Source: Allostella vacuolata
GTDB lineage: Bacteria > Pseudomonadota > Alphaproteobacteria > ATCC43930 > Allostellaceae
Assembly: GCA_006739055.1 (NCBI GenBank)
Contig: AP019702.1
Coordinates: 806,501 to 870,500, forward strand
DNA length: 64,000 nt
Reading direction: 5' to 3'
Both the position numbers and the translations under genes were made by a program. How positions within the stretch are numbered: position 1 is the stretch's first letter; every line of letters starts with the position of its first letter. Below, piece by piece: positions 19,985-33,869 of this stretch. The notes beneath the pieces were generated by a model that was not told where the DNA came from, made no database searches, and saw only the letters and a program-made list of their open reading frames with translations.

Positions 19985-21178
19985 TCACGCGGCGGTCTCG
20001 GTCGAGAGCTTCCTCTCGACCAGGCGGGCGAACAGCGTGGCGCCGAGCGGCAGGACCTCGTCGTTGAAGTCGTAGCCGGGATTGTGCACCTCGCACGAGG
20101 TATGGCCGCTGCCGGTGGTGCCGCCGCCCTGGCCCAGCATGACGAAGGCGCCCGGCACCGCTTCCAGCATGTAGGAGAAGTCCTCCGACCCCATGATGCG
20201 CGGCCCGTTGCGCTCCACGTTCTCGGCCCCGACGATCTCGGTCGCGACGTCGGCCAGGAAGGCCGCCTCCTTCTCGTCGTTGACCAGCGGCGGGTAGCCC
20301 TCGCGGATGTCGACGATCGCCTCGGCGCCGAAGGCGGCCGCCATCTCGTGGGCGATGCGGGTGAAGGCCGTGCGCACCTGCTCGCGGGCGGCGGTGCTGA
20401 AGCAGCGGATGGTGCCGCGCAGCACGGCGGTCTCGGGGATGACGTTGTAGGCGTCGCCCGCATGGATCTGGGTGACGCTGAGGACGACCGGGTCGTGCGG
20501 GCTGATGGTGCGCGAGACGATGCTCTGGGCGGCGGTCGCGATGTGGGCGGCGGTGATGACCGGGTCCACCCCGGTCTCCGGCTTGGCGCCGTGGGTCCCC
20601 TTGCCCTTGACCGTGATGTCGAAGCGCATGCCGCCGGCCAGCATCGGGCCGGGCCGGATCTGGAACTTGCCCGCCTCCAGCACCGGCCAGTTGTGCATGG
20701 CGTAGATGGCATCGCAGGGAAACTTCCGGAACAGGCCTTCCTCGACCATCACCCGGCCGCCGCCCTGGCCTTCCTCGGCCGGCTGGAAGATGAAGTGCAC
20801 CGTGCCCTGGAAGTTGCGGGTCTCGGCCAGGTACTTGGCCGCCCCCAGCAGCATGGTGGTGTGCCCGTCATGGCCGCAGCCATGCATGCGGCCCTTGAAC
20901 TTGGAGGCGTGGGCGAAGGTATTGGTCTCCTGCATCGGCAGGCAGTCCATGTCGGCGCGCAGGCCGACCGCGCGCGGGCTGTTGCCGACGCGGATGGTGC
21001 CGACCACGCCCGTCCGGGCGATCCCGGTCGTCACCTCGCAGCCATATTCGCGCAGCTTGGCCGCGACGATGCCGCTGGTGCGCTCTTCCTCGAAGCCGAG
21101 CTCGGGATGGGCGTGGATGTCGCGTCGGATGCGGGTCAGTTCCTCGTGCCAGGCGGCAATCCGCGTTTCGATCGTCAT
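19985..21178 (-). CDS. M20 family amidohydrolase, copy C of three
   Basis: A 397-residue enzyme and first gene of the minus-strand cluster. The same signature set is present (RRDIHAHPELGFEEERTSGI, MHGCGHDGHTTMLLGAAKYL, PAEEGQGGGRVMVEEG, MGSEDFSYMLEAVPGAF). The substrate-facing segment YAMHNWPVLEAGKFQI differs from the HNRPSLPVG of copies A and B, hinting at a different specificity. Being promoter-proximal, its upstream spacer (21179-21433), shared with the divergent carbonic-anhydrase-like gene, should contain the promoter; I could not identify boxes confidently. Confidence 0.9.
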   Translation of the reverse strand: MTIETRIAAWHEELTRIRRDIHAHPELGFEEERTSGIVAAKLREYGCEVTTGIARTGVVGTIRVGNSPRAVGLRADMDCLPMQETNTFAHASKFKGRMHGCGHDGHTTMLLGAAKYLAETRNFQGTVHFIFQPAEEGQGGGRVMVEEGLFRKFPCDAIYAMHNWPVLEAGKFQIRPGPMLAGGMRFDITVKGKGTHGAKPETGVDPVITAAHIATAAQSIVSRTISPHDPVVLSVTQIHAGDAYNVIPETAVLRGTIRCFSTAAREQVRTAFTRIAHEMAAAFGAEAIVDIREGYPPLVNDEKEAAFLADVATEIVGAENVERNGPRIMGSEDFSYMLEAVPGAFVMLGQGGGTTGSGHTSCEVHNPGYDFNDEVLPLGATLFARLVERKLSTETAA

Positions 21179-21433
21179 GGGGGCGGTCCATCGGAAGGGG
21201 AGCGGGGAGGGATGCGATGCCGCCGATGCTAACCCCTCGCGCTGCCGAGGTCACGCAGCCCCGAGCCGGCAGCCGCCCGTTTCATCCGGGCGCCGACGGC
21301 CGCCCGGCCCCGCGGCGGCATTCGCTTCGCCTGTTGCCGCGGCGACGCTAAAGTTAGAAGTTGCAGAGTGCCGGTGGCGCGGACGCCACGGTGCATGCTC
21401 AATAATTCGACAACAGGTCGAGGGAGGACGGCT

Positions 21434-21982
21434 ATGGCGAGACTTCATCGGGCGGATTGCACGTGCTGCACCGGCCAGGGGCCGACGCGCCGGGGCCTGC
21501 TCGGGGCATTCGCGGCCCTGGGGGCATTGTCCATCCTGCCGCGTGGCGCACCGGCCGGCGAATATGCCGGGGTCGAGGCGTGCCTGATCAACTGCATGGA
21601 CCCCCGCATCACCGAGGACGGCCACACCTATATGAGCGGCCGCGGCTGGAACGAGGGCGACTACAGCCAGATCGCCCTGGCCGGCGGGCCGATCGCCGCG
21701 GTGGCCCCGGCCTTCGTCGACTGGCACAAGGCCGTCTGGGACAATCTGGCGGCGACCGTCCAGTTGCATGCCGTCCACCGCCTGATCGCCCTGTCGCACC
21801 GCGACTGCGGCGCGGTGCGCATCGCCTTCGGCCCGGAGGCGGCGGCAACGGTGGAGATCGAGACGGCGAACCACACCAGGCTGCTGCTCGAATTCCGCCG
21901 GCAGGTGGCGGCCCGCCACCCGGACCTGGTGGTCGAGACCGGGATCATGACGCTGGACGGCTCGGTGCTGATGGTCAGCTGA
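21434..21982 (+). CDS. Exported beta-carbonic-anhydrase-like protein
   Basis: A 182-residue protein with a Tat-type leader: TRRGLLGAFAALGALSILP follows a Cys-rich N-terminus (RADCTCCTGQGP). The mature part resembles the beta-carbonic anhydrase fold: CLINCMDPR stands where the zinc Cys-x-Asp-x-Arg motif would be, and ALSHRDCGAVRIAFG matches the His-x-x-Cys zinc pair. The segment between them is short and the protein is small, so it may be a divergent or non-catalytic member. ATG 21434 is fixed by an AGGGAGG site 6 bases upstream; an upstream in-frame ATG has no ribosome site. Export to the periplasm is inferred. Confidence 0.7.
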   Translation: MARLHRADCTCCTGQGPTRRGLLGAFAALGALSILPRGAPAGEYAGVEACLINCMDPRITEDGHTYMSGRGWNEGDYSQIALAGGPIAAVAPAFVDWHKAVWDNLAATVQLHAVHRLIALSHRDCGAVRIAFGPEAAATVEIETANHTRLLLEFRRQVAARHPDLVVETGIMTLDGSVLMVS

Positions 21983-21997
21983 GGGGCATCCCGGGCG

Positions 21998-22417
21998 TTA
22001 CGGGCAGTCGAGCAGCGGGTTGGGGTGCTCCGCCTCGCAGCCGCCGCTGCCGTACGACCGGGTGATCACCTCGAGCAGGTGTCCGTCGGGATCGTCGAAG
22101 TAGACGCCGCGCCCGTCGTCCCAGCGATTGATCCGGCCCGGCTCGCGGTGGAACGGGTCCGCCCAGTAGGGGATGCCGCGCTGCCGGATGCGCTCCAAGA
22201 CCTGGTCGAACTCCGCCTCGCCGACCCGGAAGGCGAAGTGCCGCGAGGCGATCGCCTCGTCGGTCGCGATCAGGTCGATCGATGTCGGCCCGACGCGGAC
22301 GACGGTGAAATGCCCCAGCCGCTCGGCCGGCGGCAGGCCCAGGATCTCCGTCAGGAAGCGGGCGGTCGCGGCCGGGTCGCGGGCGTGGACGATGGTGTGG
22401 TCGAGGAAGACCGCCAT
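21998..22417 (-). CDS. VOC superfamily (glyoxalase-like) protein
   Basis: A 139-residue single-unit VOC protein. It opens with MAVFLDHTIVHARDPAATARFL, an HT metal-ligand region, and has GVYFDDPDGHLLEVITRSYG near the end, where the Glu is the usual metal ligand. Members include glyoxalases, fosfomycin-modifying enzymes and dioxygenases; no feature discriminates between them. It lies 21 bp downstream of nrdB on the same strand and may be the last gene of the nrdA-dut-nrdB transcript. Confidence 0.8.
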   Translation of the reverse strand: MAVFLDHTIVHARDPAATARFLTEILGLPPAERLGHFTVVRVGPTSIDLIATDEAIASRHFAFRVGEAEFDQVLERIRQRGIPYWADPFHREPGRINRWDDGRGVYFDDPDGHLLEVITRSYGSGGCEAEHPNPLLDCP

Positions 22418-22438
22418 GGCTGCTCCCGGCCCGCGCCC

Positions 22439-23449
22439 TCAGTCTTCCGCCGTCGCGAACAGGCTCGCCCGCGCGCTCTGGCGCTGGTCGAAGCGCGACC
22501 AGGTGGCGGACCAGTCGCCGCGGGTGGCGGCCTTGGAGTATTCGGTCGAGCGGGTCTCGAAGAAGTTGGCGTGCTCGACCCCGTTCAGGATTGCGGTCAG
22601 CCAGGGCAGCGGATGCTGCTCGATGTGGTAGATGGCGGGCAGGCCCAGCTGCTTCAGGCGCCAGTCGGCGATGTAGCGGATGTAGCGCTTGAGGTCGGCC
22701 GCCTGCATGCCCTCGACCGGCCCCATCTCGAAGGCGAGGTCGATGAAGTCGTCCTCCAGCTTCACCACCGTGCGGCAGCACTCGACGATGTCGTCCTGCA
22801 CGGCCTTTGTCAGGCAGCCCGTCTCGCGTGCGAAGGCGTGGAACAGGCGGATCACCCCCTCGCAGTGCAGGCTCTCGTCGCGCACCGACCACGACACGAT
22901 CTGGCCCATCCCCTTCATCTTGTTGAAGCGGGGGAAGTTCATCAGCATGGCGAAGCTGGCGAAGAGCTGCAGCCCCTCGGTGAAGGCGCCGAACATGGCC
23001 AGCGTGCGGGCGATGTCGGCATCGTTGCCGACCCCGAACTTCTGCATGTAGTCGTGCTTGGCCGCCATCTCGCGGTGCTGCATGAAGGCGCCGTACTCGG
23101 ATTCCGGCATGCCGATGGTGTCGAGCAGGTGGCTGTAGGCCGCGATGTGGATCGTCTCCATGTTGGAGAAGGCGGTCAGCATCATCTTCACTTCGGTCGG
23201 CTTGAACACCCGGCCGTAGCGCTCGTGGTAGCAGTCCTGCACCTCCACGTCGGCCTGGGTGAAGAAGCGGAAGATCTGGGTCAGCAGGTTGCGCTCGTTG
23301 GGGCTCAGCTTGCGCGCCCAGTCGCGGCAATCCTCGCCGAGCGGCACCTCCTCGGGCATCCAGTGGATCTGCTGCTGGCGCTTCCAGAACTCGTACGCCC
23401 ACGGATACTCGAAGGGCTTGTAGACGGTGCGGGCGGAGAGGAGGGGCAT
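22439..23449 (-). CDS. nrdB: Ribonucleotide reductase beta (radical) subunit
   Basis: A 336-residue class I RNR small subunit that houses the diiron-tyrosyl radical cofactor. The radical tyrosine lies in METIHIAAYSHLLDT, with iron ligands Glu and His in the same segment. The first iron ligand is probably in QADVEVQDCYHERYG, and further ligands are in EGLQLFASFAML and SVRDESLHCEGV. The C-terminal tail SRFDQRQSARASLFATAED would dock onto NrdA. It is third in nrdA-dut-nrdB, 27 bp downstream of dut. Length is standard. Confidence 0.94.
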   Translation of the reverse strand: MPLLSARTVYKPFEYPWAYEFWKRQQQIHWMPEEVPLGEDCRDWARKLSPNERNLLTQIFRFFTQADVEVQDCYHERYGRVFKPTEVKMMLTAFSNMETIHIAAYSHLLDTIGMPESEYGAFMQHREMAAKHDYMQKFGVGNDADIARTLAMFGAFTEGLQLFASFAMLMNFPRFNKMKGMGQIVSWSVRDESLHCEGVIRLFHAFARETGCLTKAVQDDIVECCRTVVKLEDDFIDLAFEMGPVEGMQAADLKRYIRYIADWRLKQLGLPAIYHIEQHPLPWLTAILNGVEHANFFETRSTEYSKAATRGDWSATWSRFDQRQSARASLFATAED

Positions 23450-23476
23450 CGGGGGACCTGGGGGTTCTGCAGGGGT

Positions 23477-23953
23477 TCAGGCGGCGGCGACGCCGGTCGA
23501 GCCGAAGCCGCCCTGGCCGCGCTGGGAGGCGGCCGAGAAGCTCGAGACGACGGCGAATTCCGGCCGCAGGATGGGCACGAAGACCATCTGGGCGATGCGG
23601 TCGCCGGGCTCGATGGTGATCGCCCGGCCGTCGCCGGGCGGGTTGCGGTTCCAGGCCGAGACCATGACCTCGCCCTGGTAGTCGGGGTCGATCACGGCGA
23701 CGGCGTTGCCCAGCACCAGCCCGCGCTTGTGGGCGAGGCCGGAGCGCGGATAGATCATCGCCGCCACCCGCGGGTCGGCCATGTGCACGGCGATGCCGCT
23801 CGGCACCAGCACGGCCGGGGCCTGCGGCTCCAGGACCAGCGGGGCTTCCAGGCAGGCGACCAGGTCGATCCCGGCCGCCATCGGCGTCTGATAGCCGGGC
23901 ATGCCGAAGCGCTCCAGCATCTCCGGGCGGACGAGGCGGATCTCGCAGCGCAT
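23477..23953 (-). CDS. dut: Deoxyuridine 5'-triphosphate nucleotidohydrolase
   Basis: A 158-residue trimeric dUTPase that hydrolyses dUTP to dUMP and PPi, protecting DNA from uracil and supplying dTMP precursor. Motifs: AAGIDLVA (motif 1), [22 protein letters not shown] with DPDYQGEV (motifs 2-3), [12 protein letters not shown] (motif 4) and the C-terminal [10 protein letters not shown]-loop-like arm (motif 5). It is placed between nrdA and nrdB with 14- and 27-bp gaps, so dUTP removal is co-expressed with dNTP synthesis. ATG 23953 gives the family length. Confidence 0.95.
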   Translation of the reverse strand: MRCEIRLVRPEMLERFGMPGYQTPMAAGIDLVACLEAPLVLEPQAPAVLVPSGIAVHMADPRVAAMIYPRSGLAHKRGLVLGNAVAVIDPDYQGEVMVSAWNRNPPGDGRAITIEPGDRIAQMVFVPILRPEFAVVSSFSAASQRGQGGFGSTGVAAA

Positions 23954-23967
23954 CGCGGCTCCCCCTC

Positions 23968-25782
23968 CTACTGGCAGGCCAGGCATTCGTCGTAGTCGCG
24001 CACCTCGGCCAGCAGGCGGCGGCGGTCGATGGTGTTGTCGGCCTCGACCCCGCCCGCGAAGGATGCGCGCTGCACGCTCTTCGAGCGGCAGTAGTAGAGG
24101 CTCTTCAGCCCCATCTCCCAGGCCCGGTAGTGGAGCATCAGCAGGTCCCACTTCTCCGCGTCGCCCGGCAGGAAGAGGTTGAGCGAGGTCGACTGGCAGA
24201 CATGCGGCGTGCGGTCGGCGGCGAACTCCAGCAGCCAGCGCTGGTCGATCTCGAAGGCGGTGCGGAAGCAGGCCTTCTCGTCCTCGCTGAGGCAGTCGAG
24301 ATGCTGCACCGAGCCCTCGTGCTCCAGCACCGACTCCCACACCTCCGGCCGGTCCTGGCCCTTCTCCCGGAGCAGCCGCTCCAGGTGGCGGTTCTTGACC
24401 GCGAACGAGCCGGACAGGGTCTTGTGGGTGTAGAGGTTGGCCGGGATCGGCTCGATGCCGGCGGACGTGCCGCCGCAGATGATCGAGATGGAGGCCGTCG
24501 GCGCGATCGCCAGCTTGTTCGAGAAGCGCTCCATGGTCCCGGTGTCGGCCGCGTCCAGGCAGGGGCCGCGCTCCACCGCCAGCACCATGCTGGCCGCGTC
24601 CGCGCGCTCCTTCAGGTGGCGGAAGATGCGCAGGTTCCACGACTTGGCGAGCGCGCTCTCGAGCGGGATGCCCATCCCCTGGAGGAAGCTGTGGAAGCCC
24701 ATCACGCCGAGCCCGACCGAGCGCTCGCGCATGGCGCTGTATTTGGCGCGGGCCATCGGCTCCGGCGCGCGGTCGATGAAGTCCTGCAGGACGTTGTCGA
24801 GGAAGCGCATCACGTCCTCGACGAAGCGCCGGTCGCCGCGCCACTCCTCCCAGGTCTCGCAGTTGATCGAGGACAGGCAGCAGACGGCGGTGCGGTCTTG
24901 GCCCAGATGGTCGGGGCCGGTCGCCAGCGTGATCTCGCTGCACAGGTTGGAGGTGGTGACCTTCAGCCCAAGCTCGCGCTGGTGCGCCGGCATGGTCCGG
25001 TTGACCGTGTCGATGAACACCACATAGGGCTCGCCGGTGGCGATGCGGGTCTCGACGATGCGCTGGAAGAGAGCGCGGGCGTCGACCCGGGACATCACCT
25101 CGCCGGTCTTCGGGCTCTTCAGGGGGAAGTCGGTGCCGTCGCGCACCGCCTCCATGAAGGCGTCGGTCAGCAGCACGCCGTGATGCAGGTTGAGGGACTT
25201 GCGGTTGAAGTCGCCCGACGCCTTGCGGATCTCGATGAACTCCTCGATCTCCGGATGGTCGACGTCGAGATAGACCGCCGCCGAGCCGCGCCGCAGCGAC
25301 CCCTGGCTGATCGCGAGGGTCAGGGAATCCATGACCCGGATGAAGGGGATGATGCCGGACGTCTTGCCGTTGAGGCCGACCGGCTCGCCGATGCCGCGCA
25401 CCCGGCCCCAGTAGGTGCCGATGCCGCCGCCGCGCGCCGACAGCCAGACATTCTCGTTCCAGGTGTTGACGATCTCGTCCAGGCTGTCGCCGACCGAGTT
25501 CAGGTAGCACGAGATCGGCAGGCCGCGCCCGGTGCCGCCGTTCGACAGCACCGGCGTCGCCGGCATGAACCACAGGCGGCTGATGTAGCCATAGAGGCGC
25601 TGGGCATGGTCGGCATCGTCGGCATAGGCGTCGGCCACGCGGGCGAACAGCGACTGGTAGGTCTCGCCGGGCAGCAGGTAGCGGTCGTCGAGCGTCGCCT
25701 TGCCGAAATCGGTCAGAAGCGCGTCGCGCGTCGGATCGATCGTCACCCGTCCGACCCGAAGCGCCCGGAAATCGCCGTCCAT
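23968..25782 (-). CDS. nrdA: Ribonucleotide reductase alpha (catalytic) subunit, ATP-cone lacking
   Basis: A 604-residue class I RNR large subunit. The first redox Cys is in [12 protein letters not shown], the radical Cys is probably in [13 protein letters not shown], and the partner Cys is in [10 protein letters not shown]. The tail ends in ECLACQ, the CxxC thiol pair that re-reduces the active site. It starts almost directly in the catalytic domain, lacking the roughly 90-residue ATP-cone, so overall activity control by dATP through this subunit is not expected. Substrate specificity residues around [17 protein letters not shown] are intact. It is first in the nrdA-dut-nrdB operon. Confidence 0.94.
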   Translation of the reverse strand: MDGDFRALRVGRVTIDPTRDALLTDFGKATLDDRYLLPGETYQSLFARVADAYADDADHAQRLYGYISRLWFMPATPVLSNGGTGRGLPISCYLNSVGDSLDEIVNTWNENVWLSARGGGIGTYWGRVRGIGEPVGLNGKTSGIIPFIRVMDSLTLAISQGSLRRGSAAVYLDVDHPEIEEFIEIRKASGDFNRKSLNLHHGVLLTDAFMEAVRDGTDFPLKSPKTGEVMSRVDARALFQRIVETRIATGEPYVVFIDTVNRTMPAHQRELGLKVTTSNLCSEITLATGPDHLGQDRTAVCCLSSINCETWEEWRGDRRFVEDVMRFLDNVLQDFIDRAPEPMARAKYSAMRERSVGLGVMGFHSFLQGMGIPLESALAKSWNLRIFRHLKERADAASMVLAVERGPCLDAADTGTMERFSNKLAIAPTASISIICGGTSAGIEPIPANLYTHKTLSGSFAVKNRHLERLLREKGQDRPEVWESVLEHEGSVQHLDCLSEDEKACFRTAFEIDQRWLLEFAADRTPHVCQSTSLNLFLPGDAEKWDLLMLHYRAWEMGLKSLYYCRSKSVQRASFAGGVEADNTIDRRRLLAEVRDYDECLACQ

Positions 25783-25931
25783 GCCTCATCCTCTCGAAAC
25801 TGCTGTCGCCGCCGGCCCCTCGTCGGGGCCGCCCCTGGCAGCGTCATCAGCCCTGGAAAATCAGTGTTTTCCGGGGCTCCCGTCCTGGTCCCGCCTTCGA
25901 TGCGGCAGGCCCGACGCGACGCGCGGCCCCA

Positions 25932-25962
25932 TATCTAGGTCCATGTGACCGGCAACTGTCAA
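25932..25962 (-). promoter_or_regulatory. Candidate sigma70-type promoter for nrdA
   Basis: On the minus strand TTGACA (25962-25957) is followed after 18-19 bases by a TAGATA-like -10 (25937-25932), about 150 bp upstream of nrdA. Just upstream, 25969-25978 is the perfect palindrome GACATATGTC, which could be an operator. Between promoter and gene, around 25851-25878, an imperfect stem (TGGAAAA / TTTTCC) may fold in the leader. No match to an NrdR box pair is evident. Confidence 0.45.
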
Positions 25963-26040
25963 TATCTTGACATATGTCGGAATTCATTGCCCGCGTCGCA
26001 CCGCCCATGGTAGCGCCAGGGATCCCCCCGAGGAGCCGCC

Positions 26041-26829
26041 ATGCCCGCCGTCGACCAGCCCGCCTCCGCGCCCGTCCTGACCATCGAGGGCGCCCGCGCG
26101 ACCATCCGCCTCAACCGGCCGGCGCAGCACAACCGGATCGAGCCGGATGACCTGCGGGCCCTGATGGACCATTTCTCCGCGGCCGCCGCCGACCCCGCCG
26201 TGCGCGTGCTGGTGCTGACCGGCACCGGCCGCACCTTCTGCGCCGGCTATGACATCGGCGCGCTCGCCCGCGGCAAGGTGCCCGTCGGCGGCGCCGACGC
26301 CCCGCCGCTCTTCGGCGACGTCGTCGACCGGCTGGAGGACCTGGCCCTGCCGACCATCGCCGCGCTCAATGGCGGGGTGTTCGGCGGCGGCACCGACCTG
26401 GCGCTCGCCTGCGACTTTCGCATCGGCGTGGAGGGTGCCCGCATGTTCATGCCGGCCGCCCGCCTCGGCCTGCAATACTACACGACCGGCCAGCGCCGCT
26501 ATGTCGAGCGGCTCGGCCTGGGTGCGGCCAAGCGCCTCTTCCTGGCGGGCGAGACGCTGGATGCCACCGGCATGCTGGCGATCGGCTATCTCGACGAGGT
26601 GGTGAAGGCGGACGAGCTGGGGCCCCGCGTCGACGGGCTGGTCGGCCAGCTCGCGGTCGGCTCGCCGCGCGCCATCGTCGGCATGAAGCAGACCCTCAAC
26701 GCCATCTCCCGCGGCACGCTCGACCGCGCGGCGGCCGATGCTGCCTACGCCCAGAGCATCCAGTCCCCCGACGCGGCCGAGGGCGTGCGCGCCTGGCACG
26801 AGAAGCGGCCGCCCAACTTCGCCCGCTGA
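26041..26829 (+). CDS. Enoyl-CoA hydratase/isomerase family protein
   Basis: A 262-residue crotonase-fold protein. The oxyanion-hole segments are TFCAGYDIGALARG and AALNGGVFGGGTDLALACDFRIG, and the C-terminal part has ARLGLQYYTTGQRRYVERLG. The usual hydratase catalytic Glu pair is not fully conserved: GGGTDLA replaces the common GGGxELA, so a standard beta-oxidation hydratase role is uncertain. No other fatty acid genes are adjacent. ATG 26041 follows GAGGAGCCGCC, a good ribosome site. It is divergent from nrdA. Confidence 0.85.
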   Translation: MPAVDQPASAPVLTIEGARATIRLNRPAQHNRIEPDDLRALMDHFSAAAADPAVRVLVLTGTGRTFCAGYDIGALARGKVPVGGADAPPLFGDVVDRLEDLALPTIAALNGGVFGGGTDLALACDFRIGVEGARMFMPAARLGLQYYTTGQRRYVERLGLGAAKRLFLAGETLDATGMLAIGYLDEVVKADELGPRVDGLVGQLAVGSPRAIVGMKQTLNAISRGTLDRAAADAAYAQSIQSPDAAEGVRAWHEKRPPNFAR

Positions 26830-26924
26830 CCGATAGATAGAGGCCGGAGCTGCCCCTGGTCCGACCCGCCGGCCGCCGCCGAATGGAGCACTGGCCGACG
26901 GCCAACGCGCCCTTCGACTGCGCT

Positions 26925-28088
<1,164 letters not shown>

Positions 28089-28221
28089 AACACAGTTGCT
28101 CGGGGTGAGGAAGTTTCCTTTATTCCACAAGTGCTTCCGCCAATTGGGACGGCCCTCATCCCGAGCGTAGTCGAGGGACGCTTTGGCCGGCGGGCAGTGC
28201 CCAGTTTCTATCTCGGTGCTT

Positions 28222-28286
28222 CTCCACTGGCGGAAATGCTTGCGGAATAAGGATGGTCTCCTCACCCCGAAGCGAAGTCGAGGGGC
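28222..28286. repeat. REP-like repeat R3
   Basis: A third, inverted copy of the palindrome-family sequence: GCGGAAATGCTTGCGGAATA is the complement-type version of the loop core, followed by an arm at 28258-28285 (CTCACCCCGAAGCGAAGTCG). It lies about 45 bp beyond R2, so R2 and R3 could pair as a larger structure between the IS element and thpR. Confidence 0.7.
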
Positions 28287-28304
28287 GCACCGGCCGGTGG
28301 GAAC

Positions 28305-28823
28305 TCACCCCAGCCGGCGGCCGTCCACGGTCTCCAGGGTCCGCCCGTCCCACGCCGCGAGGCGGATGGCACCGACCGAGAGCGGGATCGCCGGCCATCC
28401 CTGCGCCATGCGTCGGACACGCCCTGCGGCCGCCCTGTCCAGGCGGGCGGCGACGGTGAGGTGCGGGCGATAGGGGCCGGCGCCGCGGCGGTTGCCGTCG
28501 AGCGGCGGGCGCGACAGGCGGTGGTGCAGGCGGGCAAGAGCGGGGGCGCCGGCCGTGACCGGCAGGACGACGAACCAGCCGCGCGGCCCCGGCGTGCGGA
28601 TCGTCTCCGCCCGGCCCAGCCGGCCGCGGACGATGCCGGGGGTGGCCGCGGCGGCGCGGGCGACCCGTTGCCGGGCCGCGGCACGGTCCACCGCCGCCTT
28701 GGGGAAGGCCAGCGTCACATGGGCCGGCACGGCGGCATGGCGCGGGTCGAAGCGGCGGCGCAGCCGGTCGATGCGCCGCCGGTCGCCCGCCGCCAGCGCC
28801 GGCAGCGCGATCACCGCCAGCAT
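28305..28823 (-). CDS. thpR: 2'-5' RNA ligase / cyclic phosphodiesterase family (2H) protein
   Basis: A 172-residue 2H phosphoesterase. The two catalytic HxT motifs are present as HVTLAF (near residue 35) and HLTVAA (near residue 120), spaced as usual. Members hydrolyse 2',3'-cyclic phosphates or ligate RNA ends with 2'-5' bonds. The protein is unusually Ala/Arg rich but colinear with the family. It starts 7 bp after the gyrB stop on the same strand, so it is probably the last gene of the dnaN-recF-gyrB unit. Confidence 0.85.
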   Translation of the reverse strand: MLAVIALPALAAGDRRRIDRLRRRFDPRHAAVPAHVTLAFPKAAVDRAAARQRVARAAAATPGIVRGRLGRAETIRTPGPRGWFVVLPVTAGAPALARLHHRLSRPPLDGNRRGAGPYRPHLTVAARLDRAAAGRVRRMAQGWPAIPLSVGAIRLAAWDGRTLETVDGRRLG

Positions 28824-28830
28824 CGCCGCC

Positions 28831-32494
<3,664 letters not shown>

Positions 32495-32498
<4 letters not shown>

Positions 32499-33613
32499 AC
32501 CCGCATCGGCATCAGGACATAGAGCGCCGAGGCGTCCTGGCTGTCCTGGACGAGGGTGGGGGAGCCGGCGTCGGCCATGGCGAAGCGGGCATCGTCGCCG
32601 TCGATCTGCTGCAGGATGTCGAGCAGGTAGCGGGCGTTGAAGCCGATCTCGATCGGGCTGGCGGAATAGGTGACCTCGACCTCTTCCTGGGCGGTGCCGG
32701 TATCGGCGCTGGTCGCCGACAGCACCAGCCCCTTGGCGGCGATGTGCAGCTTGACCGCCCGGGCCTTGTCCGAGGTGATGGTGGAGACGCGGTCGACCGC
32801 CTCGAAGAAGGGCTGGCGCGGCACGTCCATGATCTTGTCGTTCTGGGCCGGGATGACCCGCTCATATTCCGGGAAGCTGCCGTCGATCAGCTTGGAGGTG
32901 AGCGTCGCCCCTTCGAACGAGAAGCGGATCTTCGCCTCCGAGACGCCGATGCTGACCGGCGCGCCCACTTCCTCGATCAGCTTGCGCAGCTCGTTCACCG
33001 TCTTGCGCGGCACGATCACGCCCGGCATGCCGGTGGCGCCCTCGGGCAGCGGCATCTCGACCCGGGCCAGGCGGTGGCCGTCGGTGGCGACCGCGCGCAG
33101 CACCGGCAGGTCGTTCGACTGCGCGGTGTGGAAATAGATGCCGTTCAGGTAGTAGCGCGTCTCCTCGGTGGAGATGGCGAAGCGCGAGCGGTCGACCAGG
33201 CGGCGCAGGGCGTCGGCCGCGACCGAGAAGCGGTGCGGCAGCTCGCCGCCGGACAGGGCCGGGAAATCCTCCGCCGGCAGGGTGGCGAGCGTGAAGGTGG
33301 AGCGGCCGGAGCGGAGCGTCAGCGTGCCCTTGGTCCCGTCCGTCTCCATCTGCACCTGCGAGCCGTCGCGCAGCTTGCGGACGATGTCGTAGAGGGTGTG
33401 GGCGGGGACCGTGGTGGTGCCGGCCTGCTGGATCTCGGCCGGGACCGTCTCGATGATCTCGATGTCCATGTCGGTGGCGGCCAGCGAGATTTCGCCCTTC
33501 TCGCCGCGCATCAGCAGGTTCGAGAGGATCGGGATGGTATTGCGGCGCTCCACCACGCTCTGTACGTGGGCCAGCGCGCGAAGCAGGGCGGCGCGTTCGA
33601 TCGTGAGCTTCAT
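32495..33613 (-). CDS. dnaN: DNA polymerase III beta subunit (sliding clamp)
   Basis: A 372-residue clamp protein that encircles DNA as a dimer of three-domain subunits. It starts MKLTIERAALLRALAHVQSV and has ERRNTIPILSNLLM, ALRRLVDRSRFAISTEETRYYLNGIYF (domain 2) and the C-terminal ALYVLMPMRV that lines the partner-binding pocket. An upstream in-frame GTG/ATG extension (to 33685) is not conserved, so ATG 33613 is used. dnaA is not next to it; the upstream neighbour is a Bax-inhibitor-1 gene. Confidence 0.97.
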
Positions 33614-33707
33614 GGCCGGCGTCGTCCGTTCGGGAAATTGGTCCTGTGCGCTCGACTGGGCATCGGCGCCCGTTCGCCGGGTCAATGCCCCCGCCCTGAG
33701 ACAGGGA

Positions 33708-33729
33708 AGACGCCCCTGGGGGGGCGTCT
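33708..33729. other. Hairpin in the dnaN upstream region
   Basis: A perfect 9-bp stem (AGACGCCCC / GGGGCGTCT) with a 4-base loop, 95-116 bp upstream of the dnaN start. It may sit in the dnaN leader or act as a second stop for transcripts from the Bax-inhibitor-1 gene. Sequence between it and dnaN holds a weakly AT-rich stretch (CACTATATCACG at 33740-33751) that could contain the promoter. Confidence 0.35.
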
Positions 33730-33810
33730 CGGCGGGGTCGCACTATATCACGGATCGGGCCTGTGGAAGTAGCCCCGTGCGAGCGCGTCAAGTGCCTGAC
33801 GGGGAACGGG

Positions 33811-33839
33811 AAAACGCCCGGCCTTGGAGGCCGGGCGTT
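33811..33839 (-). terminator. Intrinsic terminator of the Bax-inhibitor-1 gene
   Basis: On the minus strand an 11-bp perfect GC-rich stem (33839-33829 with 33823-33813) with a 5-base loop is followed by TTTT, 30 bp after the gene's stop. This is a standard intrinsic terminator and separates the gene from dnaN. Confidence 0.85.
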
Positions 33840-33869
33840 CCCGATTCGCCGACTGGCGGCCGGGCGGCG

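Noticed and set aside
25850-25980. NrdR box pair upstream of nrdA
   Set aside because: AT-rich palindromes exist (GACATATGTC), but none fits the 16-bp NrdR consensus with a second box at the right phase.
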